Origin: Verrucomicrobiaceae bacterium
Lineage (GTDB): Bacteria > Verrucomicrobiota > Verrucomicrobiia > Verrucomicrobiales > Verrucomicrobiaceae
NCBI GenBank assembly: GCA_947466075.1
Contig: CANIBP010000023.1
Span: 19,148-83,147, forward strand
Direction: 5' to 3'
Length of the DNA: 64,000 bases
This document shows, one piece after another, positions 17,153 to 26,515 of this stretch (position 1 is its first letter; every line of letters starts with the position of its first letter). The notes under the pieces are model-generated. The model did not search any database and was not told where the DNA came from. It saw nothing but the letters and a program-made list of their open reading frames with translations. The position numbers and the translations under genes were made by a program.

Positions 17153-19888
17153 ATGCATCGCCGTCTCACTGCCCTCACCTGTTCGTTTTTAGTCATCACC
17201 CATTTTGCCTACGGCCAGACCGCTCCGGCTCCCGCTGCTCCAGAACCTCCTATTCCGGCAACCACACCGGCTGCACCTCTTTCCATCGTGCCGGCACAAC
17301 CTGCCGCAGCAGCTACCACACCAGCATCACCAGCCGACCCCGTAGCTCCTCCGACAACGGTACAACCAGCAACAGCACCACCAGCCGCAGGTGGTGCCAC
17401 ACCAGCAGTTCCTGCTGAGGGTATGCGCCCGCCCGTAGTACCAGGAGGTGGCTTTCCCGCTGGCGGCCGTGGCGGTTTTGGTGGCAGACGCGGCGGCGGC
17501 TTCGGCGGCGCAGGTGAAGGCGCTCCCGGCGCGACTCTAGGCGAAGGTGAAACCTTCACGATCACGGGTGATTTGGTCATGATGCAATTCGCCGCGAATC
17601 CCGTGGCTGACATCCTCGCGATCTACGAAAAACTGACTGGGCTGACCCTCATCAAGGACTCCAACATCTTCGAAGGAGCACAGATCAGTCTCGTCACGCC
17701 CAAGCCCGTGGCCAAAGATGAAGCCATCAAACTCATCGAAGCCTCGCTCCTGACCAACGGTTATGCCATCGTCACTGAACCCGGCGGCAAAAGTGCAAAA
17801 ATTCTACCTGCACGGAATCAAAGTGCCAACGCCGTTCAGTTTTCCCACGGCGTGACATTCTACACCAGTGCGAAGGACATTCCCGCGAATGAAAGCATTG
17901 TGTCCTACTTCATGAAGTTGGACTTCCTGACGCCTGAGGACGCCGCCACCATGTTCTCCGGCCATGTCGGTCTCGGTGCCTATGGCCGCATCACCCCAGT
18001 CACCACGCCCCCCGGCCTCCTCATCACCGAAAGTGCCACGGTTGTGAAGCAACTCATCGGCATCCGTGATGCCATCGATGTCGGTGACTCCGGCTCGTCG
18101 CTCGTTACCAAATTTATCCCGATCAAATTCGGCGACGCTGCTACCATCGCACAAATCATTCAGGCCACGATTACCGCCCAAGCAAAGGAAAAAGAAACCA
18201 AGGGTGTCAATACGATCCGCGGCAGTGCCGTAAGTGATGGTCGTGACAAAAATGGCAAGGATAACGGCGGTAATGACAACAATCAGCAGCAGCGCTCGCC
18301 TTCCAACAATAGCTCGCCGCAGAAACAGAATGCGCAGATGCCTGAGCCGAGCGCTCAAGTCGTTGCCGACACACGTCTGAACCAAATCCTCGTCGTTTCC
18401 TCTCCGGCAGATTACACCTATGTAGCCAGCCTCATTGCCGAGTTCGACAAGCCGCTCGAAGTTGCCGAACCTTTTGAGCGCAAACTCAAATACGCCGCCG
18501 CACTCGACGTGCTCAGTGCGGTGGTTGATCTGCTACAGGAGGTCAGTTCTGGCACCACTCAGCTCCCAGGCGGTGGCACCGTGCAGCAGCAGCGCCAGCA
18601 GGCGCTCGCTTCCAACAGCAGCCAACTCCTCGGTGGCCGAAGCACCACCGGCACCCGTGGCGGCACCTTTGGCAATACCGCATCCGCTGCGGCATCTGAT
18701 ACTGCTAGTGCTACCACGACTGCGACCACTTCATCTTCGGGTGGAGCCAGTTCCCGACCCGACTTGATCTCTGGCCCCACGGAAAACAACGCTCCAGTCT
18801 CAGTCCTCGTCGGTAAAACCCGTGTCGTCGCTGACCCCATGTCAAATTGCATCCTCGTCATGGGGCGTAAGGAGGACATCGACAAAACCAACGGTCTGCT
18901 CGACAAACTCGATCGCAAGCCTGCTCAAGTCTATCTCGCCACCGTCATTGGTGAACTCACCCTGACCGACACCATGGTCACCGGGATCGACTATGTCTCT
19001 GCCTTGATGAATAAGAATGGCACCAACTTTAGCGCCAGCAGCATCACGGCGCGTCAGGACATTCTTGCCCCCAATACTGCCCAAGGTATTGCCTCCCGTG
19101 CCATCGGTGACATGCGTAACAATGTCATCACTTCCGCCTTCGGACCTGCGGCCGGCCTGAACCTTTATGGTGCCGCGGGCGACAGCCTCGACATCTTCCT
19201 CAATGCGCTTCAGACCAACGTCAATTTCAAGGTGCTTTCCCGTCCCTCTGTCTTTGCGCTGAACAACAAGAAAGCCGTCATTTCCTCCGGCCAGAGCACC
19301 CCGTATGCCGCATCGACGCTCACCAACGCCTCCGGTGCTAACAATAATGGCAGTGTTACCTCCACCACTGGTTTCGTTGATGCCTTCCTGAAACTCGAAG
19401 TCGTTCCTCTCATCAATGCGGATGGCGAAGTCACCCTAACCATCTCGCAAAGTAACGATACCGTCGTTGGTACTCAACTTGTCTCAACCAACTCAGTTCC
19501 CGTCCTCAACAAGGAATTGCTGGTTACCTCCGTCACAATCCCCGACCGCAACACGATTGTTCTCGGTGGTCTCATCTCAGAATCGAAGAACCTTAAAAAG
19601 CAGGGCATCCCCATTTTGGGCCAAATCCCCGGACTCGGTAAACTTTTCCGAACAGACACCAATTCCGTCATTCGCAAAGAGCTCATTGTCTTTATCCAGC
19701 CCCAGGTCGTCACGAGCACTGACTCCCTCAGAACGACCTCCTATCAGGAAGACATCCGCACCGAGACTGGCGCTGATTCCGCTAAACGTTTCCCGCAAAT
19801 CCCAACGCCCCCCGCTCCGCAAACGGCTCCTGAAAAGAAGAAAAATTTCTTCCAGCGCCTCTTCAGCCGCGATCCCAAGCCGCAGTGA
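17153..19888 (+). CDS. gspD: type II secretion outer-membrane secretin GspD
   Basis: A 911-residue secretin. A signal peptide (cleavage near FAYGQ) precedes an 80-residue Pro/Ala-rich linker and a Gly-rich patch at about 97-130. N-domains follow (ANPVADILAIYEKLTGLTLI; LDFLTPEDAATMFSGHVGL; DTRLNQILVVSSPADYTYV). The C-terminal secretin domain contains VLSRPSVFALNNKKAVI near residue 692, then PVLNKELLVTSVTIPDRNTIVLGGLI and GIPILGQIPGLGKLFR. It forms the outer-membrane channel of the system. There are long Ser/Thr/Asn-rich insertions near 355-400 and 495-540. It is the last gene of the operon. Confidence 0.93.
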   Translation: MHRRLTALTCSFLVITHFAYGQTAPAPAAPEPPIPATTPAAPLSIVPAQPAAAATTPASPADPVAPPTTVQPATAPPAAGGATPAVPAEGMRPPVVPGGGFPAGGRGGFGGRRGGGFGGAGEGAPGATLGEGETFTITGDLVMMQFAANPVADILAIYEKLTGLTLIKDSNIFEGAQISLVTPKPVAKDEAIKLIEASLLTNGYAIVTEPGGKSAKILPARNQSANAVQFSHGVTFYTSAKDIPANESIVSYFMKLDFLTPEDAATMFSGHVGLGAYGRITPVTTPPGLLITESATVVKQLIGIRDAIDVGDSGSSLVTKFIPIKFGDAATIAQIIQATITAQAKEKETKGVNTIRGSAVSDGRDKNGKDNGGNDNNQQQRSPSNNSSPQKQNAQMPEPSAQVVADTRLNQILVVSSPADYTYVASLIAEFDKPLEVAEPFERKLKYAAALDVLSAVVDLLQEVSSGTTQLPGGGTVQQQRQQALASNSSQLLGGRSTTGTRGGTFGNTASAAASDTASATTTATTSSSGGASSRPDLISGPTENNAPVSVLVGKTRVVADPMSNCILVMGRKEDIDKTNGLLDKLDRKPAQVYLATVIGELTLTDTMVTGIDYVSALMNKNGTNFSASSITARQDILAPNTAQGIASRAIGDMRNNVITSAFGPAAGLNLYGAAGDSLDIFLNALQTNVNFKVLSRPSVFALNNKKAVISSGQSTPYAASTLTNASGANNNGSVTSTTGFVDAFLKLEVVPLINADGEVTLTISQSNDTVVGTQLVSTNSVPVLNKELLVTSVTIPDRNTIVLGGLISESKNLKKQGIPILGQIPGLGKLFRTDTNSVIRKELIVFIQPQVVTSTDSLRTTSYQEDIRTETGADSAKRFPQIPTPPAPQTAPEKKKNFFQRLFSRDPKPQ

Positions 19889-19964
19889 GCCAAAAAGCGA
19901 AGTTCAGGCCATCCAAGCAGGCCAACACTTGACTCAGCGGCCTTCTTGACGCTCCCTGCGTGAC

Positions 19965-20951
19965 ATGCATGCGGCGATCAAGACCCTGACACTCAACGAG
20001 CCATTCCGCATCGCCCACGGCACCTCCGCCACGCGGCAGGTGCTGCGCATCAGCGAAGGTCAGCACACCACCGAGGCACCCTTCGTGCCGTATTACGGTG
20101 AAGACCCACAGCTAACATTGGCGATTCTGAACCAGGCCGTGCTGCCAGAGCAACTTCCACGCACCGCCGCCCTCGCCCTCAATCTTCTGCGCCATGACAT
20201 CATCGGTCATGCCACCAGCAAGCCCTTGGCGGCACACGCACGTGCCAAGCTGGGGGCACCTCTGCATTCTTCACCGCCACCGGGCTGTCGTTCGTTCAGC
20301 ATCCCCGACGATCTCGATGTTTTCGCCGAAAAAATCCGCCTCATCTCCAAACAGTTTCGCGTCCTCAAACTCAAGCTTGGCTCCGGCGATCTCAGCCTCG
20401 ACCTCGCCACCGTCTCCGTCGCACGTCACACCGCGCCACATGCTGAACTCTTGCTCGACGTCAATGGCGGCTGGGAACTCAGTGAAGCGGCGCTGATGAT
20501 CACTAAGCTCGCCGATTACCGCCCCGCACTCATTGAGCAGCCCATTCATCATCGCCATGGCGTGGAAGCTTGGGAAGAACTCCGTGCCAGCCTTCCAGGC
20601 AACGCTCCGCCTATCTTTGCCGATGAAAGTGTGCAAACCGGCGCCGACATCCCCGCTCTCGCCGATTTCATCGACGGCGTGAACATCAAGCTCCTCAAAT
20701 GCGGCAGCTTTGACGCCGCCATCGTCATGATCGCCGCTGCACGCGAGCACAGCCTGCAAATCCTCCTTGGTTGCATGATCGAAACCAGTCTCGGTACCAC
20801 CGCCGCTGCACATCTCGCCCCATGGGCTGACTGGATCGACCTAGACGGCCACTTCCACCTCTCTAACGACGACTTCACCGGCATTGAGTATGATGCCAGC
20901 GGCACTCTGCTCATGCCTGATCGTCCCGGCATCGGAGCCATCCCACGATGA
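19965..20951 (+). CDS. dipeptide epimerase, enolase superfamily (L-Ala-D/L-Glu epimerase-like)
   Basis: A 328-residue muconate-lactonizing-type protein. Visible active-site elements are the KxK motif (K135 and K137 in VLKLKLG), metal ligands D165 (LLDVNGGW), E191 (IEQP) and D220 (FADES), and the second base lysine K242 in VNIKLLKCG. GCMIETSLG follows. This set fits the Ala-Glu/dipeptide epimerases, which convert L-Ala-D-Glu from peptidoglycan to L-Ala-L-Glu. Partnership with the overlapping M20 peptidase (ATGA at 20948-20951) supports that pathway. Other dipeptides are possible substrates. Confidence 0.82.
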   Translation: MHAAIKTLTLNEPFRIAHGTSATRQVLRISEGQHTTEAPFVPYYGEDPQLTLAILNQAVLPEQLPRTAALALNLLRHDIIGHATSKPLAAHARAKLGAPLHSSPPPGCRSFSIPDDLDVFAEKIRLISKQFRVLKLKLGSGDLSLDLATVSVARHTAPHAELLLDVNGGWELSEAALMITKLADYRPALIEQPIHHRHGVEAWEELRASLPGNAPPIFADESVQTGADIPALADFIDGVNIKLLKCGSFDAAIVMIAAAREHSLQILLGCMIETSLGTTAAAHLAPWADWIDLDGHFHLSNDDFTGIEYDASGTLLMPDRPGIGAIPR

Positions 20952-22156
20952 ACGCATCTCTTCTGCAAGTATCCGCCGAAAAACATCTTCCAGCCGCGCT
21001 CGATCTGCTGCGTCGTCTCGTCGCCATCAATAGCTTCACCACAAACGCCAGTGGCGTCGATGCGGTTGCTCAATTGACTGCTGAAGCCTTCGCACCGCTC
21101 GGTTTCACCGCCGAACTCGTGCGCTGCGCCACACCTGGCACCGGCCACCATCTCTTTCTCTCTCACCATAGTGCTGGCGCTGATCCTATCGTCCTCGTCA
21201 CGCATTCCGACACCGTGTTTCCGCCCGAGGAAGAACAGAGTAACGATTTCAAGTGGGATGAACGCCCCACTGAAGGCCGCATCTATGGTCCCGGCACCGT
21301 CGATAACAAAGGTGGCACCGCTTTGATCTGGCTCATGCTGCAAATCCTCCACGACTGCGCCCCTGAAGCTTACGCACAAACAAATTGGCTCGTCGCAGCC
21401 AACGCTGCCGAGGAAATTACCGGAGATGACTTCGGTCGAGCCACAATTCAACACTGTGGCGGCAAAGCGCGTGCCGTGCTCGTGTTTGAAGGCGGTCCCG
21501 TCGATGCCCAAGGCTGGCACATCGTCACCTCACGCAAAGGACGCAACACTTGGCGGCTCACCGCCGAAGGCAAAGCTTCGCATGCCGGCAGCAAGCATCA
21601 CGAAGGCATCAACGCCATCGACGCCCTTGCGCTTGTGCTGCCAGACATCGCCGCACAGTCGAACGCCACTGAAGAACGCACCGTGAATATCGGCATGATT
21701 CAAGGCGGCACCGTCGTCAATCGCGTTCCGCATGCAGCCAGCGCCGAATGGGAATGTAGAGCTACGGATCCCGCTGCATTGCAACGTGCCGATGACTTTT
21801 TCGTCTCACTCAGCGGCACCGCTACCAATGGCACCAAGCTTATCACCGAACGCACTGGCCACACTTCCGCCTGGCCCGGTAGTGTTGCCTCGGAAGCCCT
21901 CTTCCATCTTTGGCACGAAGCCGCAGCCGCCATGAACCTTTCCGCCGTCTCCGTGCCGCGCGGCGGTTTGAGCGATGCCAATCACCTCTGGCACCTCGCG
22001 CCCACTCTCGACGGCCTCGGTCCCCACGGCGGTAACGCCCATTGCTCTGAACGAACCGCCGACTGCAGCAAACTGCCCGAATACGTCGAACCAAATTCCT
22101 TCGTCCCTAAGGCCGTCATGAATGTGCTCGCACTCCTCAAAGTAATTTCGAGTTAG
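20948..22156 (+). CDS. M20-family metallopeptidase (glutamate carboxypeptidase-like)
   Basis: A 402-residue two-domain zinc peptidase. Metal-binding motifs are VLVTHSDTVF, GPGTVDNKGG (bridging Asp) and NAAEEITG (catalytic Glu pair). The dimerisation lid domain is inserted at about 200-310 (GRNTWRLTAEGKASHAGS). The C-terminal metal histidine is likely in DGLGPHGGNAHC. The closest family is CPG2/ArgE/DapE-like carboxypeptidases. Coupled translation with the dipeptide epimerase suggests it cleaves a Glu-containing dipeptide in the cytoplasm, but this is inferred from context. No signal peptide is seen. Confidence 0.82.
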   Translation: MNASLLQVSAEKHLPAALDLLRRLVAINSFTTNASGVDAVAQLTAEAFAPLGFTAELVRCATPGTGHHLFLSHHSAGADPIVLVTHSDTVFPPEEEQSNDFKWDERPTEGRIYGPGTVDNKGGTALIWLMLQILHDCAPEAYAQTNWLVAANAAEEITGDDFGRATIQHCGGKARAVLVFEGGPVDAQGWHIVTSRKGRNTWRLTAEGKASHAGSKHHEGINAIDALALVLPDIAAQSNATEERTVNIGMIQGGTVVNRVPHAASAEWECRATDPAALQRADDFFVSLSGTATNGTKLITERTGHTSAWPGSVASEALFHLWHEAAAAMNLSAVSVPRGGLSDANHLWHLAPTLDGLGPHGGNAHCSERTADCSKLPEYVEPNSFVPKAVMNVLALLKVISS

Positions 22157-22187
22157 GTAGTAATCGAAACACGAGCTGAGGATCGTG

Positions 22188-22790
22188 TTACCTCGGCCTC
22201 CGAAGTTCAAACATGTCTTGAGTGCGGCAGTACCAATGCGGACTCTGCATGCGGCCAATCGGATGATAGGTGCCGGGTTTCACGAGCCAAGTTTCAGCAT
22301 CGAAGATGTCGTCGCGCACATGGATGCGGAGGACTTCGCCGATGATGAGGCGGTTGTCGCCGATCTCGACGATGCTGTGGCTGCGGCATTCGAGGCTGGC
22401 GGGGGATTCAGCGATGCGTGGCGGCTTAACAACACTGCTGGCCACGGCGGTGAGGCCGGCATGCAGCAGTTCGTTCTCACCAGCCGGCAATGATGCGGAG
22501 CAGAGGTTCATTTTCTCGGCAATCGCCTCATCGACGAGGTTCACGACGAACTCATGCGTCAGGCGGATGTTCCGTGCTGTGTCCTTAGGCACGCCGGGAG
22601 AGCGATCACCAGGACATAAGCCGACTATGGGCGGCGAATCGCCCAACACGTTGAAAAAGCTAAACGGTGCCGCGTTCACGCGGCCTTCGAGATCGACGGT
22701 GGTCGTCAGCGCAATCGGACGCGGCGTGACGAGTCCAGCGAGGATCATGTAGGCGTCATCGCGCAGCGGGTCGGTGAGATCGAGTTCCAT
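22188..22790 (-). CDS. flavin reductase-like FMN-binding protein
   Basis: A 200-residue protein of the flavin reductase-like/split-barrel family (DIM6/NTAB). Diagnostic parts are LVTPRPIALTTTVDLEGRVNAAPFSFFN near the N terminus, PKDTARNIRLTHEFVVNL in the middle, and GEVLRIHVRDDIF near the end. Members bind FMN and reduce flavin or act as oxygenase partners; the physiological partner is unknown. It is 5 bp downstream of glcF on the same strand, so it is probably in the same operon. Confidence 0.82.
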   Translation of the reverse strand: MELDLTDPLRDDAYMILAGLVTPRPIALTTTVDLEGRVNAAPFSFFNVLGDSPPIVGLCPGDRSPGVPKDTARNIRLTHEFVVNLVDEAIAEKMNLCSASLPAGENELLHAGLTAVASSVVKPPRIAESPASLECRSHSIVEIGDNRLIIGEVLRIHVRDDIFDAETWLVKPGTYHPIGRMQSPHWYCRTQDMFELRRPR

Positions 22791-22795
22791 GACAA

Positions 22796-24103
22796 TCAGC
22801 TACGTTCAGAACGATAAGCACGTGCCAGCAAAGTCACAGGCTGCGTGACTTCCTGACACGGATGATCGCCGCAAGAGCGCAGGCCGTTGGCAATTTGCAG
22901 ATGGCAGCCAGGATTGCTGGTGGCAACGATGGGAGCTTTCGTGAGCTTCAAATTGGCAACTTTGCGGTCCAGCAGCTTCTGGCTCTGCTCGGGTTGGGTG
23001 ATGTTGTAAATGCCAGCGCTGCCGCAGCACCAGTTCGACTCCGGCAATTCCTTCAATACGAGGCCGGGGATGCTGGCGAGCACCTGACGTGGCTGACTGA
23101 CTACTTTCTGTCCATGGCAGAGATGGCAGCTTTCGTGATACGTCACTTCGCTCACGCCCGCACCAGCCGTCGGCTTGCGGAAGCGGATCTGCACGAGCCA
23201 TTCGTGGATGTCCTTCACCTTGCTGTCCCAAACCTTCGCCTTGGCAGCGTAGAGCGGATCATCGTGCAGCAAGTGGCCGTAGGTTTTCAAATGCGAGCCG
23301 CAGCCGCCCGCATTGGTGATGATGGCATCGAGTGAATCGAGATCAAAGCTGTCGATCTGCCTGCGGGCGAGTTCGCGGGCGAGCTCGAGTTCGCCATTGT
23401 GCGCATGCAAGGAGCCGCAACAGCTCTGCGAACGCGGCGTAATGACTTCGCAGCCATTCGCGATCAGCACATCGACCGTGTCGCGATTGATGTTCGAGAA
23501 CGCGAGATCCTGAATGCAGCCCGTAAGTAGTCCCACACGGCTACCCTGCCCTGCGATAGGAGATTCCTGCGGCAAGATGATGTCATCGGAGAATTGCGCC
23601 GCGATTTGCGGTGTCTGTGGCTCCAATTTTGCCAATGATCGCGGCATGAGGCCAAAGAAGCGTAGCTTGCGCATCAGTTTGTCGAGGCCGGTGCTTTGAT
23701 ACATCCGCAAAACGCGTCCGATGAGCCGCAATAGCCACGGGTGCATGAAGATGACGTTCAGTGTAATCCAGCGCCAGAAACCGCGCTGCATGCCGTCATT
23801 CACGTTCGCTTGCTCCACTTCGGCACGAGCCGTCTCAAACAATTCCGCATAGTTCACACCCGCCGGACAGGCGGTCTGGCACGCGAGACAGCCAAGGCAG
23901 TAATACATCTCGTCTGACAGAGCCTTCGAGACTTCGAGATCGCCATCGGCCACCGCACGCAGAAGCGCGATGCGGCCACGTGGACTATTTTTCTCCATTT
24001 TTGTCTCCACATACGTCGGGCATGTCGGCAGGCACATGCCGCAGTGCATGCACTGCTGAAGCACGGAGTAATCGAGGGATTGTAGGAGTAAGGCTTGGGG
24101 CAT
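22796..24103 (-). CDS. glcF: glycolate oxidase iron-sulfur subunit
   Basis: A 435-residue protein with two [4Fe-4S] motifs at the N terminus: CMHCGMCLPTCPTY (C18, C21, C24, C28) and CLGCLACQTACPAG. Two CCG domains follow (QSCCGSLHAHNG and NWCCGSAGIYN), as in GlcF and other LUD/HdrD-like subunits. It would pass electrons from glycolate (or D-lactate) oxidised by GlcD to the quinone pool. It starts 2 bp after glcD stops. No GlcE-type third subunit is found nearby. Confidence 0.9.
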   Translation of the reverse strand: MPQALLLQSLDYSVLQQCMHCGMCLPTCPTYVETKMEKNSPRGRIALLRAVADGDLEVSKALSDEMYYCLGCLACQTACPAGVNYAELFETARAEVEQANVNDGMQRGFWRWITLNVIFMHPWLLRLIGRVLRMYQSTGLDKLMRKLRFFGLMPRSLAKLEPQTPQIAAQFSDDIILPQESPIAGQGSRVGLLTGCIQDLAFSNINRDTVDVLIANGCEVITPRSQSCCGSLHAHNGELELARELARRQIDSFDLDSLDAIITNAGGCGSHLKTYGHLLHDDPLYAAKAKVWDSKVKDIHEWLVQIRFRKPTAGAGVSEVTYHESCHLCHGQKVVSQPRQVLASIPGLVLKELPESNWCCGSAGIYNITQPEQSQKLLDRKVANLKLTKAPIVATSNPGCHLQIANGLRSCGDHPCQEVTQPVTLLARAYRSERS

Positions 24104-24105
24104 GA

Positions 24106-25563
24106 TCAGTTCCTCAAATCGAAGATCTTCCCGGGGTTCAGCAGCCCTTGCGGATCAAGGGCCTGTTTGATGCTGCGCATGAGTTCGTAGCTGCCCTCGC
24201 CGAGTTGGCGTTTGAGAAAGGCTTTTTTAGCAAGGCCGACGCCATGCTCGCCGGTGACAGTGCCGCCGAGACGAATGGTTTCTTCGACAATCTCCTCCAG
24301 TGCGACTTCAACACGATGCATCTCCTCGTGATCGAGCTCGTTGGTGAGGAAGGTTGGATGCAGGTTGCCATCTCCCAGATGGCCGAAGGTGCCGATCTGG
24401 AGCTTGTGCTTCTTTGCAACACTGTCGATGAATGCCACCATCGTAGCGAGTTCGCTACGCGGCACGGTCACATCTTCGAGAATCGTCGTGGGCCGCACAC
24501 GAGCGAGTGCAGAAAAGGCATTGCGGCGTGCGGCGGCAAGCTTCGCTCCTTCGGCCTCGTCAGCAGCGGCACGGACATCGCGGGCACCGTTGGCTTTGGC
24601 CAGCGCCATCATTTGCGCGGCTTCTTCTTCGACGACGACGGGATGGCCGTCGGTCTCCATGAGCACGAGCGCCTCGACATCCGTGGGCAGGCCGATCTTG
24701 GCATAATCTTCAACACATTGCACGGTGACACGATCAAGAAACTCGAGCGTGCAGGGAATGATCTTGGCGGCGATGATCGCCGAAATCGTCTTCGCAGCAG
24801 CATCCATCGAATCGTAGAGCGCTAGCATCGTTTTGCGGGCTTTGGGACGCGGCAGCACCTTCAAAATGACCTCGGTGATGATGCCGAGCGTGCCTTCGCT
24901 ACCGATGAACAGATCCTTCATCGAGTAACCGGCCACATCTTTGACGCATTTGTTGCCAAGGAAGGTCAGTGTGCCGTCCGGCAGCACGACTTCGAGGCCC
25001 ATGACGTAATCACGTGTCACGCCATACTTGAGACCACGCAGACCACCGGAGTTTTCGGCCACGTTACCGCCGATAGTGGAGATTTTCATCGAACCGGGGT
25101 CCGGTGGATAAAACAAGCCGACCTTGGCCGCCGCATCGTCGATTTCCTTGGTGATCACGCCGCTCTGCGCACGCAGGGTGAGGTTTTTCTCATCGACTTC
25201 GATGAGTTTGTCCATCTTCACGAGGCATATCACGAGACAACCGGCCAGAGGCACGCTACCGCCACTCAAGCCGGTGCCAGAACCACGCGTAACGACAGGA
25301 ACGCTGCGTTTGCAGGCCAGTCTTACGCAATCAGCGACTTCTTCTGATGTGAGTGGAAAGACGACGGCACCAGGACGTTGCTTCAAGACCGCCGTGCCAT
25401 CGAAACCGTAGGGGATGATGTCTTCGACAGACGTAAGCACGCGTTCCGGGCTGAGGAGGGCTTGGAGCGATTGGATGAAGTTGGCATCAACGGTGTTCAC
25501 GAGGCGCATTCTGGCGAGTTCGTTGTAGAGCGTCAACGAAGGCTGTGTTTGATTGTTCGTCAT
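24106..25563 (-). CDS. glcD: FAD-linked oxidase, glycolate oxidase subunit GlcD
   Basis: From the ATG at 25563 it has 485 residues, the normal GlcD size. It has the FAD-binding PCMH domain (RGSGTGLSGGSVPL, FYPPDPGSMKISTIGGNVAENSGG) and a C-terminal FAD-oxidase domain ending TVTGEHGVGLAKK. A longer frame to 25926 runs antisense through manA and is rejected. The oxidised substrate is glycolate or a related 2-hydroxy acid. Its start codon overlaps the manA start codon on the other strand; an alternative start at 25509 (MRLVNTVD) would leave a 52-bp gap. Confidence 0.9.
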   Translation of the reverse strand: MTNNQTQPSLTLYNELARMRLVNTVDANFIQSLQALLSPERVLTSVEDIIPYGFDGTAVLKQRPGAVVFPLTSEEVADCVRLACKRSVPVVTRGSGTGLSGGSVPLAGCLVICLVKMDKLIEVDEKNLTLRAQSGVITKEIDDAAAKVGLFYPPDPGSMKISTIGGNVAENSGGLRGLKYGVTRDYVMGLEVVLPDGTLTFLGNKCVKDVAGYSMKDLFIGSEGTLGIITEVILKVLPRPKARKTMLALYDSMDAAAKTISAIIAAKIIPCTLEFLDRVTVQCVEDYAKIGLPTDVEALVLMETDGHPVVVEEEAAQMMALAKANGARDVRAAADEAEGAKLAAARRNAFSALARVRPTTILEDVTVPRSELATMVAFIDSVAKKHKLQIGTFGHLGDGNLHPTFLTNELDHEEMHRVEVALEEIVEETIRLGGTVTGEHGVGLAKKAFLKRQLGEGSYELMRSIKQALDPQGLLNPGKIFDLRN

Positions 25564-26506
25564 GAACTTCAACCAGCCCATTCGTTTCACTCCCATATAC
25601 CAAAGCCGCGTGTGGGGCGGCCGACGCATGGAAACCCTGCTTGGAGCCGCTTTGCCGGATGCCACAACGCCGTTTGGCGAAGCGTGGGCCATTTCAGACC
25701 GTCCCGAGGCGCAAAGCGTGACGGCGGCTGGCCTGTCGCTACATGAACTGTGGACGAACCATCGCGAGGCGATATTTGGCAAAGCGCTGCTGGATGCCAA
25801 GAACCCTACGTTCCCGTTGCTGATGAAAATTCTCGATGCCTGTGATGATCTTTCAATCCAGGTGCACCCACCGGCAAGCATGGCGGCGGCGTTGAAGGGC
25901 GAACCAAAGACGGAGATGTGGTTCATCGCGCATTCCGATCCCGGCGCGAAGATTTATGCCGGTTTGAAGCCCGGCGTAACACGGGAGCGTTTTGAAACGG
26001 CGCTGCAAAACGGCACCGTGGCTGAGGTGGTGCATGTGATCGAAGCACGCACCGGGGACTGCCTGTTCATTCCCAGCGGGCGTGTGCATGCTATCGGTGC
26101 GGGGTTGCTGATTTATGAGATTCAGCAGAACAGCGACACGACGTATCGCGTCTTCGACTGGAACCGCGTGGGCTTGGATGGCAAGCCGCGAGCACTGCAT
26201 GTGCAGGAGTCGATGCAGAGCATCGACTTCGCGGACTTTGAGCCGCAAGTGCAGCAGATCGAAGCAGATGGCACGCTGGTGAAGTGCGATTACTTCGATG
26301 TGCGACTGTGTGATCAAGCCGGAGTCGTGGGTGAGACCGGTGAATGTGTAACTCTGGCCGTGGTAAACGGCCAGATCAGCGTAAGCGGCACGATTTTGAA
26401 AGCGAGCGACTTTGCGCTGCTGCCTGCCTGCATGGATGCTAAATCACGCCAAGTGACGCCAGCAAACGCTGCGAGTCAGTGGTTGGAAATCAGAATTCCA
26501 GCGTGA
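25562..26506 (+). CDS. manA: mannose-6-phosphate isomerase, class I
   Basis: A 314-residue cupin-type enzyme. The opening FTPIYQSRVWGGRRM is the usual N-terminal motif, so the start must be at 25562 (ATG) or the in-frame TTG at 25553. Zinc-site segments follow: LSIQVHPP, KTEMWFI, SGRVHAIGAG and YEIQQNSDTTYRVFDWNR. It interconverts fructose-6-P and mannose-6-P in the cytoplasm, feeding GDP-mannose for surface polysaccharides. It is the short Firmicutes/Bacteroidetes-type form (about 310). It is divergent from glcD and converges on the lipoprotein gene. Confidence 0.9.
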   Translation: MNFNQPIRFTPIYQSRVWGGRRMETLLGAALPDATTPFGEAWAISDRPEAQSVTAAGLSLHELWTNHREAIFGKALLDAKNPTFPLLMKILDACDDLSIQVHPPASMAAALKGEPKTEMWFIAHSDPGAKIYAGLKPGVTRERFETALQNGTVAEVVHVIEARTGDCLFIPSGRVHAIGAGLLIYEIQQNSDTTYRVFDWNRVGLDGKPRALHVQESMQSIDFADFEPQVQQIEADGTLVKCDYFDVRLCDQAGVVGETGECVTLAVVNGQISVSGTILKASDFALLPACMDAKSRQVTPANAASQWLEIRIPA

Positions 26507-26515
26507 GTGCACGTC

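Noticed and set aside
22168..22189. AACACGA/TCGTGTT dyad between convergent genes
   Set aside because: Short stem overlapping the flavin reductase stop with no T tract; may be chance.
25564..25926. N-terminal extension of glcD by 121 residues
   Set aside because: It would overlap manA in antisense; the added residues are not GlcD-like, and ManA motifs lie on the other strand.
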